DNA of 64,000 nt, from positions 1-64,000 of the forward strand of contig NZ_CANMRQ010000004.1 in assembly GCF_947500325.1 (NCBI RefSeq), given 5' to 3'. Both the position numbers and the translations under genes were made by a program. Source of the DNA: an uncultured Lacinutrix sp. GTDB taxonomy: Bacteria > Bacteroidota > Bacteroidia > Flavobacteriales > Flavobacteriaceae. Shown here one piece after another: positions 39,464 through 48,780 of the stretch; the stretch's first letter is position 1, and each line of letters begins with the position of its first letter. The notes beneath the pieces are model-generated. The model was not told the origin of the DNA. It made no database searches and saw nothing but the letters and a program-made list of their open reading frames with translations.

Positions 39464-42400
39464 ATGAAACGCCTACTATTTTTAATAACAATATTATTTA
39501 CAAGTTTTTTTGCTCAAGCCCAATTTAGTGAACCTACAAATGTTGGATTTGATTTTTATTCAGATGGGCCTAAATTTGATTTTGCAGATGTAGATGGTGA
39601 TAACGATTTAGATATCATTATAGCAAGTAATAATATACTTACTGGACTTGACCATACAGATTTATACCGTAATGATGGAACAGGTTTTTTTGTTAAGGAC
39701 GTTAGTGTTTCTTCAGCTCTTATTGATAGTAAAGATGGTAGTATCTCCTTTGCAGATATAGATGGTGATTTAGATCAGGATGTATTAATTACAGGAATAA
39801 CGAGCTCTGGACTAGAAATCACTATGTATCGTAATGATGGTACAGGAATTTTTACCATTGATGTGGTACAATCGGCAAATTTAGTCGCAGTAAATTATTC
39901 TACTATAAAATTTGCAGATATTGATGGAGATACGGACTTGGATTTAGCTATAATGGGAGAAGATAGTACAGGAACAATACTTTCTAAAATATATACTAAT
40001 GATGGTACTGGAAATTTCACTGAAGACACTATAAACTCTGCTATAATTTATGATGTATCCGATGGGGATATGGATTTTGCAGATGTGGATGGTGATACCG
40101 ATTTAGATTTATTAATCTCAGGGTATAATAATGAAGCAAGTACGTATTTGTATCTTAATGATGGCTCAGGTAATTTTACAGAAGATAGTGTAGCATCAAG
40201 TACAATACAAGATTATGGTGCTGGAGCTTCAGTTTTTGTAGACATAGATGGAGATACAGATTTAGATTTAGTTATAGGAGGTGCTGTTGGTAGTTCAAGT
40301 AGCACAAAAATGTACACCAACAATGGAGCAGGCGTTTTTACTTCGGTTTCAAGTAGTTTTTCAAACTATATCTATTATGGTGACATTGCCGTGTCCGATG
40401 TGGATTTAGATGGAGATTTAGATGTATTTATCTCTGGCACTATAGCACCTACAACTTCAGTTCACCAAACTAATTTATATAAAAATGATGGTTCAGGGAA
40501 CTTCACCCTTGATACTGCTCAGTCTAGTATATTTTTTAGTGGGTATAATTCAAATGTGATGTTTGCCGATTTAAATAACGATGGTAATGAAGAGTTAGCC
40601 ATTTCTAACCAAAATACTATTCTTATTTATAAAAACAATAGTCTTCCTCCAATTCCTGAAATAAACATCAAAGGAAATAACATAGATATTATATCAGGTG
40701 ACACTACTGCAGATATAGCAGATGACACTGATTTTGAAACACTTTGTCAAGGAGACTCAAAAACTAATACCTATACTATTCAAAATTTAGGAGGAGCAAA
40801 TTTAGAAGTGACTTCCATTACATTATCTGGTATTGGAGCTGGAGATTATGCCATTAATGGGATTATCCTACCATTAACGATTAACTCATTGGCTTCTTCT
40901 ACTTTCGATGTAACTTTTACACCATCGGCAGATGGAGACCGTACAGCTACTATAACAGTAAACAATGATGATCCAGATGAAAATGTATATACATTTGACA
41001 TTACTGGAAAAAGACAGTCTGATATTGTTGTAACTGCAGCTACAGGTACTTTTGAATGTAGTGGAGGCAGTGATAGTATTAACACCTCTTTATCTGAAGT
41101 TGGTTTATATTATTACTTGCGCAATGATGCAGATAATAACATTGTAGATGGGCCAATCACAGGAACTGGCAACGGGTTAACTTTCGATACTGGTGTTTTA
41201 ACAGAAGACACCACATTTAATATATTTTCTACTTCAACACTCATAAGAGGTCTTGAATTTGACGGAGTGAATGACTTTATACAAATTTCTGGAGGACAGC
41301 TACATGCTCCCAATGCTATAACACTAGAATCCTGGGTAAAGTTTGATGCTTTGGGACAACGAAAACCTATAATCTCTAAAAGCGCTAGTCAACCCACTCA
41401 GGAACCTTTTTATGAATATGAGTTAGAAGTAAGAACTAATGGCGAAGTTTATTTTGCTATTGCGGTTAATGGCACACGTAAAGTGTTACAAACAACAGGA
41501 GTATCATTAACACCTAATACCTGGGCACATATTGCAAGTACTTGGGATGGCACAGACATGCGTGTTTTTATAAATGGAGTTGCTTATGGTGCTACAACAC
41601 CTGCCTTAGGAACAATGAATTCCTATAATACACCAGTTCGTCTAGGAAGTCTTTGGCAACCTCCTTTATACTCTCAAGTAACTTTGGATGATGTTCGCAT
41701 TTGGGATGTAGCAAGAACTGCAAGTCAAATTTTGAATTATAAAGATACTGAACTCAATGGAAATGAATCAGGCTTAATCGGCTATTATAAATTAAATGAT
41801 GGCGCTGGAACTAATGCAAACGATTCTTCTACAAGTAATAATGATGGAACTTTGTTTAATATGGGAGCTCAAAGTTGGGTCAATGGAACGGTTGGAATTG
41901 GTACCAATTCAAGCTTTTGTCAATTAGGAGAAGTAGAAAATACCGTAACTATAATAGGTGTTAATTGTGCTCCAGAAATAAACATCACGGGAAACAACTT
42001 AGACATTTTAAATGGAGATAACACGCCTATTGTTGCAGATGGAACTGATTTTGAAACTCAATGTATTGGCAACTCCAAAACAAATACATTTACTATTGAA
42101 AATACAGGTTCAGATGATTTGGAAATTATATCAATAGTCTTATCGGGAGTTAATTCGGAAGATTATACTATAAATGGAATAACACTGCCATTAATCCTTA
42201 ACAAATTAACGGCTACGACTTTTGATATTACATTTACTTCTACAGCATCAGGAGTACGATCAGCTACTATTACTATAAATAACAATGATGTAGATGAAAG
42301 TGCTTATACATTTAATGTAACTGGAGAAGAGTTTCCTGAAATAACAGTTTCAGCAACTACAGGAACATATGCTTGTGCCGGAGGAAACGATATGATTAAT

Positions 42401-44104
42401 ACATCATCTTCAGAAATAGGTTTAGAATATGTTTTACGAAATGATGCAGATGATAGCATTGTAGATGGACCAATAGCTGGTACTGGCAATGGATTGGCTT
42501 TTGATACTGGTTTTTTAACAGAAGATACCACGTTTAATATATTTTCATCTCCAATACTTATAGAAACAAATGGATTGAAATTTGATGGAGTAGATGAGTC
42601 CATAGAAATTCCTAATGATGTATCATTAAATCCAACCAATGCTATTACTTTAGAATCTTGGGTAAAGTTTGATGGTTTAGGAGATAGAAAACCAGTAATA
42701 TACAAACCACCAACAAGTGCTAGCAGTGAACCTTTTTATCAGTACGAGTTTGAAATTAGAGATGATGGAGAAGTTTATTTTGCACTATCTATAAATGGCA
42801 GTCGTAAAACCTTAAGAACTACAGGTACATCATTACCCGTAGATACTTGGAGTCATGTAGCTTGTACTTGGGATGGTAGTACTATGCGTATTTATATCAA
42901 CGGGGTTGCTTATACCAATACAACTTCAGCTTCAGGAACATTGTCAACATACGCTACAAATGTACGCTTGGGAAGTCATGTTAATACAAACTTCGGAGAA
43001 ATGGAATTAGATGATGTTCGTATTTGGGAAGTTGCGAGAACAGCTACAGAAATTTTAAACGCTAAAGACATTGAATTAGTTGGTAATGAAGTAGGTTTAG
43101 TAGCTTATTATACATTAAATGATAATACTGGTAACATAGCCAATGATTCTTCAATGAACAATAACAATGGAAACTTATTAAATATGGAATTTGAAGATTG
43201 GATTACTGGAATTGTTTCAGCAGAAGGTTCCTCTTCGGATCTTTGTTCTATAGGCGAATTAGCAAATACAATAACAATAGTAAGAACTTGTACTATTTTA
43301 TTATCCCCTAAAGTGTATTTACAAGGAGCTGCTTTAAATCCAAATGCAGGTGAAGAGATTTTAATGCGAGACGATTTACGTGCTATAGGAATGTTACCAA
43401 CTACAAGCCCATATATAGACGCTTTAACATGCGATGCTACTGTTTTTAATGTTACTGGAGATCATGCAATAGTAGATTGGATTTGGGTAGAATTAAGAGA
43501 TAAAAATACAAACACTTCTGTGTTACATAGTACTTCTGCTTTATTGCAAAGAGATGGAAATGTAGTAGGTGTAGATGGCATATCTCCTTTAAGTTTTAAT
43601 ACCTCGTCTTTAGATGATTTTTATGTAACTATAAAACATTTTAATCATCTAGGAATAATGAGTTTGAATACTGTTTATTTGTCAGAAACGACTACCATTG
43701 TTGATTTTACAGATGCTAACAACCAAATCACTTATGGTACAGATGCGCAAACGATATTTGGTATGCCAAATGGAGTAGTGGCGATGTGGTCGGGAGATGC
43801 TAATGGAGATGGGCGTTTAAATTATTCAGGATCACAATCCGATATACCTATAATACGAAGCCAAGTATTCAATGATCCAAACAATTCAGTTTTTGGAGGG
43901 CCACCAGTGGCAAGTTATCCTTCCCAAGGTTATAACCATACAGATGTAGATATGAATGGAGTATCAGTATATTCAGGAGCAGCAAGTGATGTGTTAAATA
44001 TAAGAAACAACATCTTTAATAATCCATCAAATTCGGTGTTTGGAGGACCACCAACATCAACATATTTGTTTATACAACAATTACCAGAAGGAGCGAATAA
44101 TTAA
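39464..44104 (+). CDS. Large secreted VCBS/FG-GAP, Hydin-like and LamG protein with shared C-terminal module
   Basis: The 1546-residue product has a signal peptide ending AQAQ. About eight VCBS/FG-GAP-like repeats (25-390: FADVDGDxDLD, LYxNDGTGxF) should form a calcium-binding beta-propeller. Two cycles of a Hydin/SPD-2-like domain (starting near 399 and 837) and a LamG domain (starting near 596 and 1037) follow. The module is at 1283-1546. The two cycles are close duplicates, with YYxLRNDADxxIVDGPI linkers. A carbohydrate- or protein-binding surface role is inferred. It is transcribed toward the TPR kinase gene 88 bp downstream, and no terminator is seen between them. Confidence 0.94.
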   Translation: MKRLLFLITILFTSFFAQAQFSEPTNVGFDFYSDGPKFDFADVDGDNDLDIIIASNNILTGLDHTDLYRNDGTGFFVKDVSVSSALIDSKDGSISFADIDGDLDQDVLITGITSSGLEITMYRNDGTGIFTIDVVQSANLVAVNYSTIKFADIDGDTDLDLAIMGEDSTGTILSKIYTNDGTGNFTEDTINSAIIYDVSDGDMDFADVDGDTDLDLLISGYNNEASTYLYLNDGSGNFTEDSVASSTIQDYGAGASVFVDIDGDTDLDLVIGGAVGSSSSTKMYTNNGAGVFTSVSSSFSNYIYYGDIAVSDVDLDGDLDVFISGTIAPTTSVHQTNLYKNDGSGNFTLDTAQSSIFFSGYNSNVMFADLNNDGNEELAISNQNTILIYKNNSLPPIPEINIKGNNIDIISGDTTADIADDTDFETLCQGDSKTNTYTIQNLGGANLEVTSITLSGIGAGDYAINGIILPLTINSLASSTFDVTFTPSADGDRTATITVNNDDPDENVYTFDITGKRQSDIVVTAATGTFECSGGSDSINTSLSEVGLYYYLRNDADNNIVDGPITGTGNGLTFDTGVLTEDTTFNIFSTSTLIRGLEFDGVNDFIQISGGQLHAPNAITLESWVKFDALGQRKPIISKSASQPTQEPFYEYELEVRTNGEVYFAIAVNGTRKVLQTTGVSLTPNTWAHIASTWDGTDMRVFINGVAYGATTPALGTMNSYNTPVRLGSLWQPPLYSQVTLDDVRIWDVARTASQILNYKDTELNGNESGLIGYYKLNDGAGTNANDSSTSNNDGTLFNMGAQSWVNGTVGIGTNSSFCQLGEVENTVTIIGVNCAPEINITGNNLDILNGDNTPIVADGTDFETQCIGNSKTNTFTIENTGSDDLEIISIVLSGVNSEDYTINGITLPLILNKLTATTFDITFTSTASGVRSATITINNNDVDESAYTFNVTGEEFPEITVSATTGTYACAGGNDMINTSSSEIGLEYVLRNDADDSIVDGPIAGTGNGLAFDTGFLTEDTTFNIFSSPILIETNGLKFDGVDESIEIPNDVSLNPTNAITLESWVKFDGLGDRKPVIYKPPTSASSEPFYQYEFEIRDDGEVYFALSINGSRKTLRTTGTSLPVDTWSHVACTWDGSTMRIYINGVAYTNTTSASGTLSTYATNVRLGSHVNTNFGEMELDDVRIWEVARTATEILNAKDIELVGNEVGLVAYYTLNDNTGNIANDSSMNNNNGNLLNMEFEDWITGIVSAEGSSSDLCSIGELANTITIVRTCTILLSPKVYLQGAALNPNAGEEILMRDDLRAIGMLPTTSPYIDALTCDATVFNVTGDHAIVDWIWVELRDKNTNTSVLHSTSALLQRDGNVVGVDGISPLSFNTSSLDDFYVTIKHFNHLGIMSLNTVYLSETTTIVDFTDANNQITYGTDAQTIFGMPNGVVAMWSGDANGDGRLNYSGSQSDIPIIRSQVFNDPNNSVFGGPPVASYPSQGYNHTDVDMNGVSVYSGAASDVLNIRNNIFNNPSNSVFGGPPTSTYLFIQQLPEGANN
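43310..44104 (+). repeat. C-terminal module, copy 6
   Basis: It contains KHFNHLG where the others have KHRNHLG. Loops are DANGDG and DVDMNG; in the second loop the order D-x-N-G replaces D-x-D-G, shared with copy 7. Confidence 0.9.
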
Positions 44105-44192
44105 AAAGTAAATTTATTTGATATAAAATAGGAAGGAATACCCCAATGTATATATTAATTTATAATTTGTAGTTTTATTACAAAACCTAACT

Positions 44193-46181
44193 ATGAGATA
44201 TTTATTGTGTTTTTTTTTATTATTCGCATCTACTTTAGTAGCTCAATCTGAGTTAGAAGAGTTAGTTCTTAAACTTGAAATGGAAACTTCTAGTAAAGGT
44301 AAAATTGACTTATATAATAAAATTGGAAAGTTAACTCATAGAAAAAATAATGAAGTTTACATAAAGTATACAAAGAAGTTAATAGATCTAGCAATAGAAA
44401 TAAAAGAGTATGATATTGCCGCTATGCACTCAATAGATTTATTTGCAATTTATCGCAACCATATGGGAGATCCAGAAAAAGCGCTAAAAGTCTTTGAAAA
44501 AATTCAGAAATATGAAGATCAATTAAAAGATTCACAGAATATAGGTGGAATCTATCAAAAGATTGGTGGTTATTATTATAGTGGAAACAACTTTGACAAA
44601 GCCATTGAGAATTATACAAAAGCTATTGCAAAATACACGAGTAATGACTCTATCTATATAGCTGATGCTACATTTTTTAGAGGTCAAGTATATAGTTTTA
44701 AAGGGGATTTTGTTAAAGCTGCCAACGATTATGAAATTGCTATAATTTATTATACTAATCTTGATGATCAACAATATGTAATAAATACAAAAAATAGTTT
44801 GGCTTTGTTGTATAGTAATAATGGTTTTCAAAAAGAAGCAGATAAGATCCAAGATGAAGTACTAACATATTCTATAGCTACGAAAGATTATAACACGATT
44901 GCTACTACTTATTATAATAAAGCATTACAAGCTAAAAAAAGGAATGATAATACAAAAGAGTTGGATTATTTGCAAAACGCTGCTAAGTATTTTAAAAAAG
45001 CAGATGTATATACATACCAATTAGTAATAGTACAGTGTGGTTTAGCCGATTTTTATGCTCGCCAAGGTAATTTACATAAAGCGAAAGAATTCCTTAATAA
45101 AGTTGAAATACAAAGTGATATTTTAAAGACTAATAAACGTATTCAATCTTTTTATAATGTTGCAAAAATTCAAATAGAAAAATCACAAGGAAATTATGAT
45201 AAAGCATTAGATATTCTTAAAACACAAGAACATTTATCTAAAGATTGGAATAATACAACACAGCAAATAAATGATGAAAAGCAATTTTATGAATTGTATA
45301 AACTAAAAGGTGATAAAGAAAAAGCCTTATACCATATAGAAAAATATAATACACTAAGTGATTCTATTTATAATACTCAGAAAATTAATACTTTATTATA
45401 TTATCAAAATCTATACGAATCTGAGCGTAAAGATCGTGATATAGCATTATTAGAAAAGGATAGTATTATAAAGCGAAATTGGTTGTTATTTGGAGGTATA
45501 GGCTTAACATTATTATTTACATCTTTATATCTGTTAAAAGGAAAATTCTATGCAGACAAATCAAAGAAAATGCAAGAACAATATTCTCAAAACCTCATAT
45601 TAGAACAGGAAAAAGAGAGAAAACGTATAGCTTCAGAATTACATGATAGTGTTGGTCAACAATTATTACTTATTAAAAACCAATCTATAATTGGCAATAT
45701 GGCAAACATTAAGAGTATTGCAAATCAAACAATAGAAGAAGTACGAACTATCTCTATGAATTTGCATCCTTACCAATTAGAAGAATTTGGATTAACAAAA
45801 GCTATAAAAATGAATTTGAAAAAATTTGAGCAGAGTGCCGATGGTTTTGTTACCTATGAAATTGATGAAGTTGATGAGGTTTTTGATGAAACTCAAGAAA
45901 TAAACATTTACAGAATTATTCAGGAATGCGTATCAAATATTGTTAAACACTCTATGGCAAAAGCAAGTAGGATAGAACTCAAAAAAAATAGAGATGGAAT
46001 ACAGGTTACTGTTAACGATAATGGAATAGGATATAATTATGATAAAGCCTACAATAGTAGAAGTTTAGGATTAAAAACATTAAAGGAACGTTTAAATTTT
46101 TTAAATGGAACAATGACCATTAGTTCTGAAAAAAATAAAGGCACAAAAATCCAATTTATAATTCCTTTCAATAATGTATAA
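44193..46181 (+). CDS. TPR sensor histidine kinase (HisKA_3 type)
   Basis: The 662-residue product has a signal peptide (MRYLLCFFLLFASTLVAQ), TPR repeats (about 40-400, presumably periplasmic), one membrane helix at about 429-448 and a coiled coil. The HisKA_3 dimerisation box follows (RKRIASELHDSVGQQ, phospho-acceptor H484), then an HATPase domain (about 565-660) with N-box IIQECVSNIVKHS and G-box DNGIGY and SLGLKTLKERL. It is a NarX/DesK-class kinase and overlaps the response-regulator gene by 8 bases, so the two are surely translated together. The input half resembles the two one-component regulators in this window, and only the output differs. It is flanked by three copies of a palindromic promoter, its likely regulon. 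Confidence 0.95.
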   Translation: MRYLLCFFLLFASTLVAQSELEELVLKLEMETSSKGKIDLYNKIGKLTHRKNNEVYIKYTKKLIDLAIEIKEYDIAAMHSIDLFAIYRNHMGDPEKALKVFEKIQKYEDQLKDSQNIGGIYQKIGGYYYSGNNFDKAIENYTKAIAKYTSNDSIYIADATFFRGQVYSFKGDFVKAANDYEIAIIYYTNLDDQQYVINTKNSLALLYSNNGFQKEADKIQDEVLTYSIATKDYNTIATTYYNKALQAKKRNDNTKELDYLQNAAKYFKKADVYTYQLVIVQCGLADFYARQGNLHKAKEFLNKVEIQSDILKTNKRIQSFYNVAKIQIEKSQGNYDKALDILKTQEHLSKDWNNTTQQINDEKQFYELYKLKGDKEKALYHIEKYNTLSDSIYNTQKINTLLYYQNLYESERKDRDIALLEKDSIIKRNWLLFGGIGLTLLFTSLYLLKGKFYADKSKKMQEQYSQNLILEQEKERKRIASELHDSVGQQLLLIKNQSIIGNMANIKSIANQTIEEVRTISMNLHPYQLEEFGLTKAIKMNLKKFEQSADGFVTYEIDEVDEVFDETQEINIYRIIQECVSNIVKHSMAKASRIELKKNRDGIQVTVNDNGIGYNYDKAYNSRSLGLKTLKERLNFLNGTMTISSEKNKGTKIQFIIPFNNV

Positions 46182-46806
46182 AGAAAGTATATTTATAGCA
46201 GATGATCATCCACTATTATTGGGTGGATTAGAGAAGTTTTTGACAGATAGAGGGTTTACTGTTATAGATACAGCATCTGATGGTTTTTCGGCTTATAACA
46301 GTATAATAAAGTTAAAGCCAGAGATTGCAATACTGGATATTAATATGCCAAAGCTATCAGGTATAGAAATTGCAAGGAAATGTCAACAAAATAAAATAGA
46401 AACAAAAATAATTCTAAACACATTATATAAAGACGAAGAGCTTTATTTTGAAGCCAAAGAGTTAAATGTTTATGGCTATCTATTAAAAGAGTTTGCTTTA
46501 GAAGAAATAGAGAACTGTTTGCAAACAGTGCTATCTGGAGAAACTTATTTTAGTAAAGATATTTTAAAGTATTTAAATGTAACTATAAGACCTTTAGAAG
46601 TATTAGAAAAATTAACACTTACAGAACGGAAAACATTAACTCTAATTGCTCAAAATAAAACGTCTAAAGAAATAGCAGAAATGTTATTTGTTTCTATTAA
46701 AACGGTTGAGAAACATAGAACAAATATTAGAGTAAAATTAGGTTTAGAGCCTAAAACTCATAGTTTGCTAATTTGGGTAAAAGAAAACTACCGTCTTTTT
46801 TTGTAA
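46174..46806 (+). CDS. NarL/FixJ-family response regulator
   Basis: The 210-residue product is of normal family length. The receiver domain (about 3-120) has the acidic pair DD (8-9), phospho-acceptor D55 in ILDINMP, and the conserved Lys in YLLKEF. A LuxR-type HTH follows at about 145-205 (LTERKTLTLIAQNKTSKEIAEMLFVS, KTVEKHRTNIRVKLGL). It is the partner of the overlapping kinase gene. NarL-type regulators bind short inverted repeats as dimers. AGGG-N4-CCCT occurs 10 bases after this stop codon, upstream of the next operon and upstream of the surface gene at 39464, and is the obvious candidate site. Confidence 0.95.
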   Translation: MYKESIFIADDHPLLLGGLEKFLTDRGFTVIDTASDGFSAYNSIIKLKPEIAILDINMPKLSGIEIARKCQQNKIETKIILNTLYKDEELYFEAKELNVYGYLLKEFALEEIENCLQTVLSGETYFSKDILKYLNVTIRPLEVLEKLTLTERKTLTLIAQNKTSKEIAEMLFVSIKTVEKHRTNIRVKLGLEPKTHSLLIWVKENYRLFL

Positions 46807-46813
46807 AAAAATA

Positions 46814-46860
46814 TTAGGGAAAACCCTTATTGACTTATCTCTATAAATAACCGAGTTTTG
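46814..46860 (+). promoter_or_regulatory. Promoter with AGGG-AAAA-CCCT site
   Basis: AGGGAAAACCCT is followed by T and ATTG (46829-46832). TTTG at 46857-46860 follows after exactly 24 nt, the same layout as at 39390 and 46990. It lies just after the response-regulator stop codon, and no gene starts between it and the terminator at 46916. Confidence 0.6.
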
Positions 46861-46865
46861 TTTCT

Positions 46866-46948
46866 GTAATATTTTTATAACGATATATTACATGGTTAAT
46901 AGCTATAATTTCTATAATCACTTACATGTATTTGTAAGTGATTTTTTT
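46866..46948 (+). ncRNA. Predicted small RNA of about 83 nt
   Basis: It is defined only by the promoter at 46814-46860 and the terminator hairpin at 46916-46948. No convincing reading frame lies inside: an ATG near 46891 reads straight through the terminator. The function is unknown. It could instead be readthrough leader or attenuated transcript for the operon at 47064. Confidence 0.35.
46916..46948 (+). terminator. Rho-independent terminator
   Basis: AATCACTTACA (46916-46926) pairs with TGTAAGTGATT (46933-46943) and seven or more T follow. It ends the kinase/regulator transcript or the small RNA. Confidence 0.85.
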
Positions 46949-46989
46949 ATTAAGAAAACTACTTTTGTAAAGTATTTATACTGTGTTAA

Positions 46990-47038
46990 AATTAGGGTTA
47001 ACCCTAATTGTTATTAAGTTCCTTAAAATAGAAATTTG
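46990..47038 (+). promoter_or_regulatory. Promoter with AATTAGGGTTAACCCTAATT palindrome
   Basis: A perfect 20-bp palindrome (46990-47009) overlaps ATTG (47007-47010). TTTG at 47035-47038 follows after 24 nt. The predicted start near 47045 leaves about 19 nt of leader before the ATG at 47064, which supports that start codon. Confidence 0.75.
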
Positions 47039-47063
47039 TCTTGTACTAAATCTATAGGACATA

Positions 47064-48761
47064 ATGGAAAGATTGTTACCTAAAACAGCACAAGTTTTAA
47101 ATGAAAAATCATATAGTTTAAACAACAACTTTTGGATGCATATGTTATTATGCAATATAGCCTGTTTTTGTTTTATTCAAAACGCTACGAGTCAAGTAGG
47201 TATAAGTACTACTATGCCAAAAGCGCAATTAGATATACAAGCATCTATAAAAAATAACCCTACTAATACAGATGGATTGTTAATACCAAGGATTGACACT
47301 TTTCCTGGAGTAAACCCAACTATAGATCAACAATCCATGTTAGTCTATTTAACTACAACTGTTGGAGCAAATGAACCTGGTTTTTACTATTGGGATAATT
47401 CTATCCCAGCGTGGATTCCTTTTAAATCTAACGACCATGATTGGTATGAAGAAAATTCCACTAGCGAACCAGATAATATTAATGATGATGTGTATACTCA
47501 AGGTAATGTTGCTATAGGAAAGACCAACGCTTTTTTTCCATTAGACGTAGTTAATGATGCTTCAAGTTCTAAAGCGTTACAGGTTGAGATAAATGGTAAT
47601 ACTAATACTTCAGGATCAATTTTTGTAACTGCAGCAGAGATCATCAATTCAAATGAAACCAATGATACACAATTTGGAGCGCAAGTTTTAGTGTCAGGAG
47701 ATGGAAACGGTATACATTATGGTATTAGAAATCAGCTAACAGGTAATGGTACAGGGACTAAATATGCAATGAGTAATGATATTTCAGGCTCAGGTGATGG
47801 AAGATTAACAACAATGTACAATGAAATATCAAATACAAGTGACGGAGAACATATTACTGTGCACAATGTAATTAGTGGAAATGGAAATGGTACTCATACA
47901 GGGTTTCATAATCAATTATCAGGTTCTGGTAGCGGAGAGCGAATTGGTTCTCAAGTAACAATTAGTGGAAGTGGAGATGGAGATCATTTTGGAGCACATC
48001 ATAATATATATGCTTCTGGTACAGGAGATCGTCGAGGTGTAGAAAACTTTGTTTGGGGTTCTACTACAGGAGATTTATATGGTGTAGATAATAGAGTGGC
48101 TGGAACCTCTAATAGTGATAGATATGGGATTAATAACCGTGTGTATGGTCCTGGAACAGGAAAAAAATACGGTATAAAAAACTATTTGAATGATTATGTC
48201 ACAGGCGAACGTTACGGCGTATATAATCAGATAAATTGTTATGGTAACGATAAACATTATGGAACCTATAATACACTGCTTGGTGGATCAGGAACAAACT
48301 ACGGTGACTATAATGAAGTATCTAGTTCAAATGATGTTTATGCTAGTTACAATATGGTACACAGTTTTGGAACAGGCACAAAATATGGGGTATTATCTAC
48401 AATAAGCAGTTCCAGTTCTGGAAAACAATATGCCATACATGCTACAGCGTTAAGTACATTCGATCCTGATGTGTATGCAGGTTATTTTGTAGGTAAAGTT
48501 TCCTTCGGAAATGCTACAAATAGATATGTTTTTCCTACAACAAAAGGCTTAGCTGGTCAAGTATTAGTTACAGATGCTTCAGGTATACTTACTTGGCAGA
48601 ATGCTTCAGCAATTACTGCAAGAGCAGCAACTCCAATCTTAGAAGGTTTAAAGGAAGAAAATAAAGTACTAAAAAAGCAAATTTCAGAAATTAATAACGA
48701 TGTAGCTTTTTTAAAACAACAAGTACAAAAGCTAGAAGATTTGTTGAATCAGAAGAATTAA
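47064..48761 (+). CDS. Secreted fibre-like protein with 15-residue tandem repeats
   Basis: The 565-residue product has an unusually long N-region before the hydrophobic core of its signal (MHMLLCNIACFCFIQNATSQ at residues 25-44). The ATG at 47064 is kept because the promoter lies just upstream. VGISTTMPKAQLDI starts a domain typical of flavobacterial tail-fibre-like proteins (45-160). About 17 tandem 15-residue repeats (about 196-463) follow, of the form GxGxGxxYGxxNxxx, which should form a beta-helix. Next is the common PTTKGLAGQVLVTDASG segment, and the C-terminus (about 525-565) is a coiled coil (LKEENKVLKKQISEI). It is the first gene of a three-gene operon with 48781 (20 bp gap) and 52268. 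A trimeric fibre is inferred. Confidence 0.9.
   Translation: MERLLPKTAQVLNEKSYSLNNNFWMHMLLCNIACFCFIQNATSQVGISTTMPKAQLDIQASIKNNPTNTDGLLIPRIDTFPGVNPTIDQQSMLVYLTTTVGANEPGFYYWDNSIPAWIPFKSNDHDWYEENSTSEPDNINDDVYTQGNVAIGKTNAFFPLDVVNDASSSKALQVEINGNTNTSGSIFVTAAEIINSNETNDTQFGAQVLVSGDGNGIHYGIRNQLTGNGTGTKYAMSNDISGSGDGRLTTMYNEISNTSDGEHITVHNVISGNGNGTHTGFHNQLSGSGSGERIGSQVTISGSGDGDHFGAHHNIYASGTGDRRGVENFVWGSTTGDLYGVDNRVAGTSNSDRYGINNRVYGPGTGKKYGIKNYLNDYVTGERYGVYNQINCYGNDKHYGTYNTLLGGSGTNYGDYNEVSSSNDVYASYNMVHSFGTGTKYGVLSTISSSSSGKQYAIHATALSTFDPDVYAGYFVGKVSFGNATNRYVFPTTKGLAGQVLVTDASGILTWQNASAITARAATPILEGLKEENKVLKKQISEINNDVAFLKQQVQKLEDLLNQKN
47650..48452 (+). repeat. About 17 tandem 15-residue coding repeats
   Basis: The 45-base unit encodes G-[ST]-G-x-G-x-x-Y-G-x-x-N-x-[IVL]-x. 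Glycines at 1, 3 and 5 and Asn at 12 are the most constant positions. Two late units are shortened by one or two residues. Confidence 0.8.
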
Positions 48762-48780
48762 TTTTTACAAACAATTTATT

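Noticed and set aside
44126-44148. AGGAATACCCCAATG upstream of the kinase gene as a fourth copy of the AGGG-N4-CCCT promoter
   Set aside because: The palindrome is broken and the distance to the next TTTG is 17 nt, not 24.
46963-46981. TTTTGTAAAGTATTTATAC, similar to TTTGTAAAGTATTGTAAAT near 9632, as another shared operator
   Set aside because: The match is short, made of very AT-rich sequence, and lies at different distances from the two genes. I could not exclude chance.
46891-47016. A 41-codon frame downstream of the response regulator
   Set aside because: It runs through the terminator hairpin and the palindromic promoter and has no recognisable ribosome site or composition of a real protein.
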